A stretch of DNA of 64,000 nucleotides from Ardenticatenaceae bacterium (GTDB lineage Bacteria > Chloroflexota > Anaerolineae > Promineifilales > Promineifilaceae): NCBI GenBank assembly GCA_020634245.1, contig JACKCC010000026.1:1-64000 (forward strand), read 5' to 3'. How positions within the stretch are numbered: position 1 is the first letter of the stretch; each line of letters begins with the position of its first letter. The notes under the pieces are model-generated. The model was not told the origin of the DNA. It made no database searches and worked only from the letters and a program-made list of their open reading frames with translations. The position numbers were made by a program, and so were the translations under genes. Shown piece by piece: positions 53,557 to 63,348 of the stretch.

Positions 53557-55443
53557 TCAGGGAACATCATCAACAACATATTTACTAAAAACAGTCAAAA
53601 CCACCGGCTCCGCCCAATCGATAGGAGAAACATCAACCCCCAAAATGTCACCCGCCGTATGGGTTCGTCCCCGTCCCGTACTGACCACACCCAAATCGAT
53701 AAATTTAGGATTCCCCAACAAATCTTTTGGAATCTGAATCTCGATAATCGACGGAGAACCGCTTTCGATTGCCGCGCCACCCCAAAAGGCAAGTTCTTCC
53801 CACTCAGCGCCATCCCAAACATAAAAATCGTGGCTGCTGCCGGCCGTACCCTTACGATCAACCAGCCGGATATCAAGACGGAATTCGGGTTGGTAGGGAG
53901 CGGCGACTGTAATTGGCCGTTTGTCCACGTCAACGTCAGCACCCTGACCATCCTGGGTCGTATCAAAATAGATCAGAAATTGACCCCAAGGATCAGCATA
54001 AACATCCCCATTAACAGTCAACGCCAGGTAAAAGGAATCCGCATCATCACGAACGTATAAATTGAGCAAATCCAGATGCTGGAACTGTTTGAGATTATCA
54101 CCGGCTTCATCTTGAGCCAATGCTTCACCATAAGTTTCATCTATCACGCCATCTACCAATTCGGCCGGGAAGAGATAGGAATAATCAAGAAATTCAATGC
54201 CCTCGTGAACTTCATTGCCGTTCTGAAAGTCGAAGAAGGTCGCGTTTTCCCAATGGGACCCTTGTCCCCAGCGAGTCGAGCATTGGGTGGAAACCCAGGC
54301 CGGTTCCCAGTAAACCACGCCCAGGCCGCCGTTGCTGATCATGCTCTGCGTCAGGTCAATCATGAACTGGCGCTGGCCTGCGGGGGAGATGGAGTAGCCG
54401 CGAATGCCCTGGTTGAGAATATTATCGGCCGTTTCCTCCACCGCATCAAACGTCCAGGGGTAAGCCGTTTCCACAATCATCACGTCTTTGTTGAATGCCT
54501 GCCGCAAATAACTCACGTGAGCGCCCACGTCGGCCGGCGAGAACAGGCTCCACTGCGGATAATAAGACAGGCCAATCACGTCAAAATCAGTGACGCCGTG
54601 CTGCATGGCTTCCCGGAACCACCAACCCGCGTTTTCCGGTTGGGCCACGTGCAGGATAATTTTGGGGTTGGTATTCGTCTCCGCAGCAATATCGCGCACG
54701 GCACGAATCCCGGCATTGAATAGCCGGGCGTCCCTGGGCCAATCCAGCCCGTCCACCCGTTTGACCAGCCCGGCGTTGGTTTCATTACCAACCTGGACAA
54801 AATTGGGCATCACACCTTGCTTATAGAGTTCACTCAGCACGTCATAGGTGTACTGGTAAAGCGCATCGGGCAGTTCTTCTTCGGTCAGGTCTTCCCAGGC
54901 GGCGGGGATTGCCTGCTTGCCAGGATCAGCCCAATTATCCGAGTAGTGAAGAGCCAGTAAGGTAGCCATACCTGCTTCTTTGGCGCGCGTAAAAGTTCGG
55001 GCGACATCAGCCAGGGTGCTGTAATCGGTCCAGTCGGGATTGTGCCACAGCCGGGCACGCACCAGGTTGGCACCGTGTTCACTAAACAGTTCAAAGGCGT
55101 CGCGGGATTCTCCATTTTCCCGGTAGACCGCGCCGCAGTCATCCATTTCATTGACGTAGGATAAGTCCACGCCAAAATAAAATGGCGCTTCAAATACAGG
55201 CGCTGGCTCAGGTGATGGCTCAGGCGATGGTTCAAGTGTAGGTTCTGGAATAGCTGTCGATGTGGGTTCAGAAACAGGCTCAGGTGTGGGGAGAGGCGTT
55301 GGTTCTAATGGTGGTGAAGGCGTGGGTTCCGATAACGACTCCTTCTGAGATTGACAGCCGCTCAGCAAAAGGACAAGCAACCCTACACTAAGAAATCCAT
55401 AAAGTAAAATCTGCGAAATCTGCGGTTTTTTCAAAGGAAGCAT
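53557..55443 (-). CDS. Arabinogalactan endo-beta-1,4-galactanase, glycoside hydrolase family 53, lipoprotein
   Basis: The 628-residue protein has a signal peptide with lipobox (LLLSGC, Cys30) and a Pro/Glu/Ser-rich linker (residues 38-85). The GH53 barrel starts FYFGVDLSYVNEMDDCGAVY and has acid/base Glu221 (QVGNET) and nucleophile Glu325 (MIVETAYPW). Residues from about 430 form a carbohydrate-binding-like beta domain (LYVRDDADSFYLALTVNGDV). It is attached outside the cell and cuts beta-1,4-galactan side chains of pectin into oligosaccharides for the transporter encoded upstream. It is the last gene of the transport operon on the minus strand. Confidence 0.92.
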   Translation of the reverse strand: MLPLKKPQISQILLYGFLSVGLLVLLLSGCQSQKESLSEPTPSPPLEPTPLPTPEPVSEPTSTAIPEPTLEPSPEPSPEPAPVFEAPFYFGVDLSYVNEMDDCGAVYRENGESRDAFELFSEHGANLVRARLWHNPDWTDYSTLADVARTFTRAKEAGMATLLALHYSDNWADPGKQAIPAAWEDLTEEELPDALYQYTYDVLSELYKQGVMPNFVQVGNETNAGLVKRVDGLDWPRDARLFNAGIRAVRDIAAETNTNPKIILHVAQPENAGWWFREAMQHGVTDFDVIGLSYYPQWSLFSPADVGAHVSYLRQAFNKDVMIVETAYPWTFDAVEETADNILNQGIRGYSISPAGQRQFMIDLTQSMISNGGLGVVYWEPAWVSTQCSTRWGQGSHWENATFFDFQNGNEVHEGIEFLDYSYLFPAELVDGVIDETYGEALAQDEAGDNLKQFQHLDLLNLYVRDDADSFYLALTVNGDVYADPWGQFLIYFDTTQDGQGADVDVDKRPITVAAPYQPEFRLDIRLVDRKGTAGSSHDFYVWDGAEWEELAFWGGAAIESGSPSIIEIQIPKDLLGNPKFIDLGVVSTGRGRTHTAGDILGVDVSPIDWAEPVVLTVFSKYVVDDVP

Positions 55444-55446
55444 CGT

Positions 55447-56340
55447 CTACTGTTTTACCGCACCTTGTGTCAATCCACCCACAATCTGATCTTGCAGGAG
55501 CAGGTAAATAATCATAATGGGCAGCGCCCCGATCAACGCACCGGCGGAAAAGACGCCCCAGCGCTGGTTAAACTGCGCGCCGGCAAAAACTTGCAGGCCA
55601 ACCATCAACGTATATTGTTCGTTGCTTTTGAGCAGCACCCGGGCCAGGATGAACTCGCCATAAGTGCCAATGTAGTTGAGAATCAGGATGACGATGAGAA
55701 TCGGCCGTAACAACGGCAGGATTAACCGGGTAAAGATTTGCCAGTCAGTTGCCCCTTCCACCATCGCCGACTCATCTATGTCACGCGGAATGGTGTCAAG
55801 GAAACCCTTCATCAGCCAGATGTTGATGCCCATAGCCCCGCCCAAATAGACCAGGATCAGGCTCCCGTGCGTATTCAAACCAATGCCGGGTAAAACATCA
55901 CCAACCTGCGAAATCATCAGGAAAGTGGCTACAATCGCCAGCAGCGCCGGAAATACCTGGACGAGCAAGATGCCTTTGAGCATCGTCTGGCGGCCGCGAA
56001 AACGGAAGCGCGAGAATGCATAACCGGCCGTCGTGGTAATTGCCAGCGAGAGGACGGATGTGATCGTGGCAATTTTGATCGAGTTCCCAAACCACGTCCA
56101 GAAAGGGAACTCGCCGGATGTAATCAAGGTTCTGTAATTATCGAATCCAAAGTTTTCCGGGATCAGTTTTTGAGTGGCTAGCGAGCCGGTTGGATTTAAG
56201 GAAGCCGAGACGACCCAGAGGATCGGGAATATGGAAAAGACAATCAGGATAAGCGCCACTATCAGGCGTAAGCCGACGCTGACAGCCCGTTGGGCTTTGA
56301 GGGACGTACGCAAGCGTTGAACAGGGACAATGCTAGACAT
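55447..56340 (-). CDS. Sugar ABC transporter permease, MalG/GanG-like
   Basis: With the ATG at 56340 the protein has 297 residues, beginning MSSIVPVQRLRTSLKAQRAV. The six-helix carbohydrate permease pattern is clear, with the EAA coupling loop in ESAMVEGATDWQIFTRLILP. It works with the MalF-like partner, whose gene overlaps it by eight bases. A longer start adds a Ser-rich, non-homologous stretch and is rejected. The locus has no ATPase gene, so a shared MsiK-type ATPase elsewhere is likely. Confidence 0.9.
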   Translation of the reverse strand: MSSIVPVQRLRTSLKAQRAVSVGLRLIVALILIVFSIFPILWVVSASLNPTGSLATQKLIPENFGFDNYRTLITSGEFPFWTWFGNSIKIATITSVLSLAITTTAGYAFSRFRFRGRQTMLKGILLVQVFPALLAIVATFLMISQVGDVLPGIGLNTHGSLILVYLGGAMGINIWLMKGFLDTIPRDIDESAMVEGATDWQIFTRLILPLLRPILIVILILNYIGTYGEFILARVLLKSNEQYTLMVGLQVFAGAQFNQRWGVFSAGALIGALPIMIIYLLLQDQIVGGLTQGAVKQ

Positions 56341-57922
56341 TTTCGCTGACCTCCTCCCACATATTGGTATAGCGGAACTGGAAGAGGGTGATTGTGCCGA
56401 CAATGAAGAAGATGACCATCGTGATCGCCGCGGCAAATCCGTAATTGATGCCCCGGCTGGCCGTGAAAGCCAGATTATAGACGTAACTGATCAAGATGTC
56501 GGTATGCCCGGCCGGCGTAGGCGTACCGGCCATAGGTGGGCCACCGGCATTGAAGATGTAGATCAAATTAAAATTATTGAAGTTGAAGACAAATGAGGCG
56601 ATCAACAATGGCCCTACGGCAACCAGCAGCAGGGGCAGGGTTATACGCCAGAACTGCTGCCAGGTATTGGCACCATCCACTTGCGCCGCCGCATAATAAT
56701 CATCAGGAATGGATTGCAAGGCTCCGCTGCATATCAGCATGAAATAGGGATAGCTCAACCAGAGATTGATAATCAGAATAGCAATTTTGGCCCAAGTTTG
56801 GTCAGTGAACCAGGGTGGCGCCCAGCCAAACAGCGCTTCCAGAGCGCGGTCTATCACCCCAAGTTCGGGGTTCAACATGCCGCGCCAGATTAAAATGGTC
56901 AGCAGCGCCGGGACAGTGTAAGGAATGATCAATAAGGAGCGAATGAGTTTCTTGAAAGGAAAATACTGGTCATTGAACATGATGGCAATAGCCAACCCCA
57001 AAGAAAAGTTCAACAGCAGACTGAAAAAGGCAAAGGCAAAGTTCCAGATGATGATCCGCACCAAGGGGCCACGCAAGGCAGGACTGGTGAAAAACTCTTT
57101 GAAATTAGCAAACTGGATGGAGGCGATAAATCCCGGTCGCAGTTGTGTGCCATCGGGCGCAGAGAATGTGCCCCGGATGTTCTGGTATTCAACCCCTGTC
57201 TCCTGGTTCGTCATAACATCCCGTTCAGGGTCATATGCATAAAGGGGCAGTAATTCTGCAGCTTCTTTGGGAGAGCGAATCTGGATAGTATTCCCGGCTT
57301 CACCAAACTGGATTTCTGTCAAATTTTGATCTATTGCGGCCTGGATGGCATTCAGCCTGGTATACCCTTCTATCGTTTCAGGAATACCTTTATCATCAAA
57401 TCCACTAATCCCCGACTCTCCGGGTTGGGGTTGAGTGAGTGGTTCACCTGGTTTAGCCAGGTAGCCATTCCCGTCCGCATCCTCAAGCCAAAGCACATAT
57501 TCACCTTCTGGAGATTTGAAGGCCGTCCAGGAATAGGCTCTTCCGGTTTCCGGGAGGTATTTCTCTTTTAGAATCTGGTCTAAGGATTGTTCCTGGGTGA
57601 TGAGATGGCCTTCACCGTAGTTGGTGAAAGAAACCCAGACGGTAAATATGATGGGGTAGATGGTAAACAACGCCATCAGCACCAGCCCAACCACCATCCA
57701 CCGGATTGGGTATGCCTTCCGGCGCAGGAATATGATGTTGACAAAAATCAGAATGATGGAAGTGGCAGCTGCCAATGGGTAATAACCCAACGATACAACT
57801 CGGTTGAAAAACCAAATAGCAGATGCGTCCAGGGCGATCAAAAATGCCAGACGCACTAACCGGGATCCAATTAGTGTCGTTGTTTTTGGTTGGGAGGCGT
57901 TTTGCAAACCCTTATTAGCCAC
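56333..57922 (-). CDS. Sugar ABC transporter permease, MalF/GanF-like, with large periplasmic insert
   Basis: The 529-residue permease has extra N-terminal membrane helices and a roughly 190-residue extracytoplasmic insert (from YGEGHLITQEQSLDQILKEK to TQLRPGFIASIQFANFKEFF). This resembles the P2 loop of MalF, which touches the binding protein. The core permease follows, with the coupling motif YAAAQVDGANTWQQFWRITL. It forms the channel with the MalG-like protein. Confidence 0.9.
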   Translation of the reverse strand: MANKGLQNASQPKTTTLIGSRLVRLAFLIALDASAIWFFNRVVSLGYYPLAAATSIILIFVNIIFLRRKAYPIRWMVVGLVLMALFTIYPIIFTVWVSFTNYGEGHLITQEQSLDQILKEKYLPETGRAYSWTAFKSPEGEYVLWLEDADGNGYLAKPGEPLTQPQPGESGISGFDDKGIPETIEGYTRLNAIQAAIDQNLTEIQFGEAGNTIQIRSPKEAAELLPLYAYDPERDVMTNQETGVEYQNIRGTFSAPDGTQLRPGFIASIQFANFKEFFTSPALRGPLVRIIIWNFAFAFFSLLLNFSLGLAIAIMFNDQYFPFKKLIRSLLIIPYTVPALLTILIWRGMLNPELGVIDRALEALFGWAPPWFTDQTWAKIAILIINLWLSYPYFMLICSGALQSIPDDYYAAAQVDGANTWQQFWRITLPLLLVAVGPLLIASFVFNFNNFNLIYIFNAGGPPMAGTPTPAGHTDILISYVYNLAFTASRGINYGFAAAITMVIFFIVGTITLFQFRYTNMWEEVSENV

Positions 57923-57963
57923 GGTATAACCTTGTCCAATTTTTCATCAAAGAGAAAAGCAGC

Positions 57964-57993
57964 AATGGAGGCCGGAAAATTCCGTCCTCCATT
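57964..57993 (-). terminator. Intercistronic hairpin between binding-protein and permease genes
   Basis: A 14-base stem with a single mismatch (AATGGAGGCCGGAA against TTCCGTCCTCCATT) and a tiny A-rich loop lies between the SBP stop and the MalF-like start. No U-tract follows, so mRNA stabilisation or partial termination favouring the binding protein is more likely than full termination. Confidence 0.5.
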
Positions 57994-58008
57994 TTGTGTC
58001 TATAAGGG

Positions 58009-59673
58009 TTATTCTGTTGCCACTTCTACCAGATGTGTTTCTGGATCATAGGTAAAGGTGACAGTGCTGTCTGACGCCAGGCTAAGGGTGTAGTTAGGAC
58101 CATCCTGTGCGCCATCGGAACCATAGTTTACGGTCCAATCGCCATCCAGGGCTACTTTGAATTCGTAATCACCCGCTGACAGTTCAACAACCAGGGTTAA
58201 CAGACCATCATCTCCCTCTTGCATCGCAGTCGCCTGGCAAGCGGGATCCCACTGGGCACCGCAACCCGCCTGATCCTGGAAGGTGCCGGGCAGGTTGACC
58301 ATGCCAGCCAGTGCCCCACGGATCAAGGCGCGAACCTGTTCGGCTGCGTCGGTCATTGCTTCTTCAGGGGTTTGTTCTCCGGTTACCGCCAGAGTGATAC
58401 CGTTATCGGCCGCGCTCCACACGGAACCCATTTCGGGAATGTTGGGCATGGGCATCGCATTGGCACCGGCCAGGCCCATTGCTTTCAGGTCCGGGTCGTC
58501 GGTTGTCTCCAGGATGGCCTTGAAGGCAGACGGCCGTAGCCCGGTTTCATAGAGTAACTGCATCGTTTCTTCGGTGGCGACAAACTCGGTCAGGAAAGCC
58601 TGGGCCAACAATACGTTTTCGCTGAAGGGGTTGATCATGAAGCCCTGTACGCCGAGGAATGGAGCGCCGTTATCGGGGAAACTATCGGCTACAGCATAGG
58701 GGACACCGGAGGCGCGGATGCGATCCAGCGCCCAGGGGCCGGCCATAAGGAATGGAATCTGCCCGGTTTCAAACAGGGAGTGGGCGGTTTCGTAGTCGAA
58801 GGTTTCGGGCATCAGACCTTCTTCAACAGCTCCGGTCATCCAGGCAACGGCCGTGATCTCACCTTCACTATCCAAACCGACGTCATCAGCATTCCAGGCG
58901 CCATTCTCATCTACACCAAAGATATAGCCGCCAAAAGCTGTCTGAATCGGCAAGGCATTGTACAGCGGGCCGGTAGACACAGCGATGGCGTACTCAACTT
59001 TACCTTCTCCTTGAAGGGTACGGCCGATTTCCAGTACTTCATCCCAGGTGGTGGGAGGTTCAGAAACCAACTCGGTGTTATAGAAAAATCCAAGATTTTC
59101 GGAAGCATAAGGCACACCATAGAGATTGCCATCCGTGTAGGTAAACGCCGCCAACGTTGACTCTACAAACTCATCTTTTGTATCACCCAATTCAATGGGG
59201 GCTACCAGACCACTCTCGACCAGCGCTCCCAGCCAGTCGTGAACGCCAATGTAAATATCAGGACCTTCGCCAGCCGGTGCGGCAATAAGTACCTGGGAAC
59301 GAATATCCTGTACAACACCCAAGTCCTCGACAACAAGTTCCACGCCATACTCAGCACGAAAATCGTCGGCAAGTCCAAGTAGAATTGGGGTACGCGTATC
59401 GTCAGCCCAAATTTTCAAGGTAGCCATAGGTTCTTCGGCCGGCGTTTCTTCAACCACAGGTTCTGTCGTGGGTTCTTCCGTCGGTTCCACGGCGGGTTCT
59501 TCCGTCGGTACTTCCATGGGCTCTTCCACTATAGGTTCTTCAGCTGCGGGTTCCTCGACCACAGGTTCTTCTGTAGCCGGAGCCACAGTTGCAGGAGCGG
59601 CTCCGCCACATGCAGATAACATCAACATTACAATCAAAACAAAAATCAGGGTTACAAAATGCTTTTTCTTCAT
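58009..59673 (-). CDS. Sugar ABC transporter substrate-binding lipoprotein, MalE/GanE-like, with C-terminal X25-like domain
   Basis: From the ATG at 59673 (preceded by GGAGG) the protein has 554 residues. The lipobox MLSACGG (Cys22) is followed by a Glu/Pro/Val-rich linker to about residue 80 and a family 1 binding-protein domain. From about residue 460 it changes to GCGAQWDPACQATAM and DYEFKVALDGDWTVNYGSDG, the pattern of the X25 beta domain found in pullulanases. It should capture an oligosaccharide outside the cell. Cluster context suggests galacto-oligosaccharides, while X25 is usually starch-linked, so the ligand is open. Confidence 0.88.
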   Translation of the reverse strand: MKKKHFVTLIFVLIVMLMLSACGGAAPATVAPATEEPVVEEPAAEEPIVEEPMEVPTEEPAVEPTEEPTTEPVVEETPAEEPMATLKIWADDTRTPILLGLADDFRAEYGVELVVEDLGVVQDIRSQVLIAAPAGEGPDIYIGVHDWLGALVESGLVAPIELGDTKDEFVESTLAAFTYTDGNLYGVPYASENLGFFYNTELVSEPPTTWDEVLEIGRTLQGEGKVEYAIAVSTGPLYNALPIQTAFGGYIFGVDENGAWNADDVGLDSEGEITAVAWMTGAVEEGLMPETFDYETAHSLFETGQIPFLMAGPWALDRIRASGVPYAVADSFPDNGAPFLGVQGFMINPFSENVLLAQAFLTEFVATEETMQLLYETGLRPSAFKAILETTDDPDLKAMGLAGANAMPMPNIPEMGSVWSAADNGITLAVTGEQTPEEAMTDAAEQVRALIRGALAGMVNLPGTFQDQAGCGAQWDPACQATAMQEGDDGLLTLVVELSAGDYEFKVALDGDWTVNYGSDGAQDGPNYTLSLASDSTVTFTYDPETHLVEVATE

Positions 59674-59739
59674 CAGGCGCCTCCAATCATTTGAAAAAAG
59701 TGTAAGCACAACGTGTAATTAGTTGTGCTATTCTCCATA

Positions 59740-59797
59740 TCAACACGTGTTGACATTACGTGTTTCTAAGATTATATTAGTTTGAATAGAAAGTCAA
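59740..59797. promoter_or_regulatory. Divergent overlapping promoters with one LacI-type operator
   Basis: The perfect 14-bp palindrome TCAACACGTGTTGA (59740-59753) looks like a LacI-family operator. On the plus strand TTGACA (59750-59755) and TATATT (59773-59778), 17 bases apart, would drive the GH2 gene. On the minus strand TTGACT (59797-59792) and TATAAT (59776-59771), 15 bases apart, would drive the binding-protein gene. The -10 boxes overlap head-on. A dimer on the palindrome would cover the plus -35 box and the minus initially transcribed region. Confidence 0.65.
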
Positions 59798-59911
59798 GAT
59801 GCTTTCAAGGCGGAACAGGTAAACCACAAGGTTTTTCATCAAAAAAGTTTTTTTTGTTTACCCACATCCAATGCGGTGGATTCCATCCACACCAAAAAAG
59901 AAATTTAAACC

Positions 59912-62152
59912 ATGAGAAAATACATTTTATTCAACGACAATTGGCAATTTGCAGCCCAGAAATTAAACCTGGATGCATCTGATGACCTGTTTGAATCGAT
60001 TACCTTACCTCATCCAAATAAAATATTTCCCCACCACAATGTTGACAATGAGGAATATCAGTTCATTTCGACTTATCGAAAGAAGTTCTTCTGGCGCAAA
60101 CAGCCAGAAAGTGAGGCATCGGCCAAGATTTACACGAGCGACGACTCCTCTCTGGTTTTTCTGGATTTTGATGGGGTGATGTTGGCGTGTACGGTGTACT
60201 TGAACGGCCGTTTCCTCAGCGAACACGTTGGTGGTTATGCCCCCTTTTCCGTTGAGATTACCAACACACTACAAGAAGGAGAAAACATCCTCACCCTCCA
60301 CGTTGATTCCCGCGAGCGAAAAGATGTTCCCCCCTACGGACATCTGGTCGATTATTTAACCTTCGGCGGCATCTACCGCGACGTTCATCTTCGCCTGGTT
60401 AACCCAATCCATATCGAAAACACCTTTATCCAAACGCTGGATGTGGTAGAAAATCCTCGGCTCGTTTGTGATGTCCGCCTGAACCACTTCAAGCGCGGTT
60501 TAAGTCTGGAAGCGATTGTGATAGATGCGATGGGCAGTGAAATTGCTTCGATCCAACGGCAGGTTGAACATCAAACAGCACGCTTGGAATTTGAAGCCCT
60601 GCCTGACGCGGCTCTCTGGTCGATTGAAAGGCCCACCCTGTACTCATTAAAGGTTTCGCTGATCTATAATAACAAACCTCTCGACACACTTTCATCCCGT
60701 TTTGGGTTTCGGCAGGCGGAATTCTGCCCCGATGGCGGCTTTTATTTGAATGGCGAGCGCATAAATCTATTGGGCCTTAACCGTCACCAAACCTATCCGT
60801 ATATTGGCGCAGCGGCTCCTGCCCGATTGCAGCGTCAGGATGCAGATATTCTCAAATATGAGTTGGCTTGCAATATCGTGCGCACCTCCCATTACCTGCA
60901 ATCCCCCCATTTTCTTGATCGTTGTGACGAGATTGGCCTGCTGGTCTTTGAGGAAATCACCGGTTGGCAGCACGTTGGCGATGAAAAATGGCAGGCAATT
61001 TGTCTGGCCGAACTAGAAACCATGATTGAGCGCGACCGCAATCGCCCTTCTATCGTTTTGTGGGGTGTGCGGGTAAATGAATCGGGCGACAACGATGATT
61101 TTTACGGCCGTACCAACACCCTGGCACACCAACTAGACCCCACCCGGCAAACAGGGGGTGTGCGCGATTTTTTGGGCAGTTCCTTTTTGGAAGACGTTTA
61201 TACACACAACGACTTCTCCAACGGAGTCAGAATACCTACCGAACAACCACACCTGATTACGGAGTTTGCCGGGCATATGCTCCCGACCAAAATCTGGGAC
61301 CATGAAGAACGCTTGATTGAGCAGGCGCTGTTGCACGCCAAAATCCACAATTTACAGTTGGGCGATGAGAAAATTGCCGGAGCGATTGGCTGGTGCGCTT
61401 TTGACTATGCGACACATATCGAGTTTGGGTCCGGTGACCGAATCTGTTATCATGGGGTGATGGATATTTTCCGGCTGCCCAAATGGGCTGCCTATCTTTA
61501 CCAAAGCCAGCAATCGCCTTCAAAGAAAATTGTCCTGCATGCGGCCACCCATTGGACAATGGGCGACCGCAATGGGGGGGGCAACAATCCGTTAACGGTA
61601 TTCAGCAATTGCGAAGAAATTGAAATCATCATCGGCAAAATATCTGTGGGCAAATTCCAACCCGCTTTCGATATTTATCCTCATTTGGACCATCCTCCTT
61701 TCATCATTGGCGGATTAGATGCCTACAGCGCCTGGGGACAGTCGGAATTTTATGATTTGCATCTGATTAGCTATCTTCAGGGAAAACCGGTCAGTGAACA
61801 GTGGATTTCCAGCAATCGGCTCCCAAAAAGATTGGAACTTTTTACGGACAGTGGGCAACTCCAGGCTGATGGGGCTGACATGACCCGGCTGGTCTTTCGC
61901 ATCACCGATAAATTCGGCAATCCCTTGCCTTACGCCACCAAAGTTGTAACTTTTGAGCTGGAGGGAGATGCCGACCTGATCGGCGAAAATCCTTTTCCGC
62001 TTATTGGTGGTCAGGCAGCTTTGTACATTAAAGCCCATCATCAGCCCGGCACAGTGATTATTCGAGCACATGTGCCAGGATTACCCAGCACATCGGCAGC
62101 TTTGGAAATCATCTCGGCGTCAGACTTTGAAGGTCAGCGTCAGGAGCGTTAG
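59912..62152 (+). CDS. Beta-galactosidase-type glycoside hydrolase family 2
   Basis: The 746-residue protein has the GH2 domain order: jelly-roll (about 1-165, VFLDFDGVMLACTVYLNGRF), immunoglobulin-like middle (166-265), and TIM barrel. The acid/base Glu390 lies in WGVRVNES and the probable nucleophile Glu451 in LITEFAG. A C-terminal region with FRITDKFGNPLPYATKVV adds an Ig-like fold. It lacks a signal peptide, so it likely cleaves imported galacto-oligosaccharides. It diverges from the transport operon and probably shares regulation. No Shine-Dalgarno site is obvious before the ATG. Confidence 0.88.
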   Translation: MRKYILFNDNWQFAAQKLNLDASDDLFESITLPHPNKIFPHHNVDNEEYQFISTYRKKFFWRKQPESEASAKIYTSDDSSLVFLDFDGVMLACTVYLNGRFLSEHVGGYAPFSVEITNTLQEGENILTLHVDSRERKDVPPYGHLVDYLTFGGIYRDVHLRLVNPIHIENTFIQTLDVVENPRLVCDVRLNHFKRGLSLEAIVIDAMGSEIASIQRQVEHQTARLEFEALPDAALWSIERPTLYSLKVSLIYNNKPLDTLSSRFGFRQAEFCPDGGFYLNGERINLLGLNRHQTYPYIGAAAPARLQRQDADILKYELACNIVRTSHYLQSPHFLDRCDEIGLLVFEEITGWQHVGDEKWQAICLAELETMIERDRNRPSIVLWGVRVNESGDNDDFYGRTNTLAHQLDPTRQTGGVRDFLGSSFLEDVYTHNDFSNGVRIPTEQPHLITEFAGHMLPTKIWDHEERLIEQALLHAKIHNLQLGDEKIAGAIGWCAFDYATHIEFGSGDRICYHGVMDIFRLPKWAAYLYQSQQSPSKKIVLHAATHWTMGDRNGGGNNPLTVFSNCEEIEIIIGKISVGKFQPAFDIYPHLDHPPFIIGGLDAYSAWGQSEFYDLHLISYLQGKPVSEQWISSNRLPKRLELFTDSGQLQADGADMTRLVFRITDKFGNPLPYATKVVTFELEGDADLIGENPFPLIGGQAALYIKAHHQPGTVIIRAHVPGLPSTSAALEIISASDFEGQRQER

Positions 62153-62279
62153 AATTATCACTGTTTTGAAATGCTTCAGGGGCGAAGGTGTCTAGCCTAT
62201 CCCTTGTGGACGGGGCATTCGCGCTCCGCTGCTACATATTGGTTATACATGATGTTGTTGCAAGGATGATGAAAAGCGA
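62153..62279. other. Short gap before the LacI gene
   Basis: This 127-base region contains no gene. AAGGATGATG lies just upstream of the LacI start. Confidence 0.4.
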
Positions 62280-63326
62280 ATGACAAAAAATAAGGTCATT
62301 ACCCAAAAAGATGTGGCTGAGCGCGCCGGCGTATCCCGCGGGGTTGTCTCTTATGTGATCAACAATGGCCCGCGCGAGGTCTCTCCTGAAACGCGTGAAC
62401 GGGTGTTAACTGCCATAGACGAATTGGGTTACCGGCCCAACAAACATGCTCAACGCCTGAAACTTGGCGATTCAACCGCAAAGGAATCTTTAGGGATTAT
62501 CGCGGGGGGACAAAGTTATAATGTGCTAGAACGGCCGTATTACAACACGATCATAGCCGGTTTATTTGATGAAGTTCACCGCTTGGGGCAGGAGGTTCGT
62601 TTTTTTAGCTTTTTCGATGCGCTAACCGACCCGGTTTTCTTCAATAAAAACATTCACCGGGATGAAATTTCATCTTTGATTTTGATTTTGCCGGCGATGA
62701 TCGCCACGAATCCGAACAACCAGAAAATATTAGATCAGATAGCCGAGCGGATCGATAATGTCGTCTGTTTAGAGGAGCCTCTGAAAGACTGGCCAACCAT
62801 TATTTTCGATCGGGCCGCAGCGGCACGACAGGCAGTTGAACATCTCATTAAATTGGGACACGAACGGATCGCATTTTTAGCCATTCAAGATGCCCGCCTC
62901 ACCGGTTATCGACAGACATTAGCCGATCACCATCTTCCTTATGACGAAAGCCTGATTTTTACTCCTGATCCATCTCATGTGCTTTCGTCAGCTTATCAGG
63001 CAACAGTTGAAATCCTTAATTTGAGGCCAAGACCTACTGCCATTTTCGCGGCCAACGACGAAAGCGCTATCAGTGCTATGGCAGCAATGCATGATCATGG
63101 TGTTAAGATTCCGCATGAAATGGCAATTGTATCTATCGATAATATTGGTCTGGCAGAGATGATCCGGCCGGGTCTCACAACGGTGGATATACCTAAACGA
63201 CGGATGGCGTCCTATGCAATGCAGGTTTTGATGATGCAAAAGCAGTTCAATGACCAGCAATCGGCTTCAATTGTTTTGCCGACGGAACTTGTTATCCGCG
63301 AATCGTGTGGGGCGCATCAGAAATAG
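62280..63326 (+). CDS. LacI-family transcriptional regulator
   Basis: The 348-residue repressor has the LacI helix-turn-helix at its N-terminus (ITQKDVAERAGVSRGVVSYV followed by TRERVLTAIDELGYRPNKHA). A periplasmic-binding-protein-like sensor domain follows (SLGIIAGGQSYNVLERPYYN, TAIFAANDESAISAMAAMHD). It probably binds a galacto-oligosaccharide or galactose-related inducer and controls the gan-like genes and GH2 through the palindrome at 59740-59753. Target and ligand are inferred from position. Confidence 0.92.
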   Translation: MTKNKVITQKDVAERAGVSRGVVSYVINNGPREVSPETRERVLTAIDELGYRPNKHAQRLKLGDSTAKESLGIIAGGQSYNVLERPYYNTIIAGLFDEVHRLGQEVRFFSFFDALTDPVFFNKNIHRDEISSLILILPAMIATNPNNQKILDQIAERIDNVVCLEEPLKDWPTIIFDRAAAARQAVEHLIKLGHERIAFLAIQDARLTGYRQTLADHHLPYDESLIFTPDPSHVLSSAYQATVEILNLRPRPTAIFAANDESAISAMAAMHDHGVKIPHEMAIVSIDNIGLAEMIRPGLTTVDIPKRRMASYAMQVLMMQKQFNDQQSASIVLPTELVIRESCGAHQK

Positions 63327-63348
63327 GGGATAAACGATATACTTTTGT

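Noticed and set aside
56341..56436. Longer N-terminus for the MalG-like permease
   Set aside because: The extra residues are a Ser-rich translation of the overlapping MalF gene in another frame.
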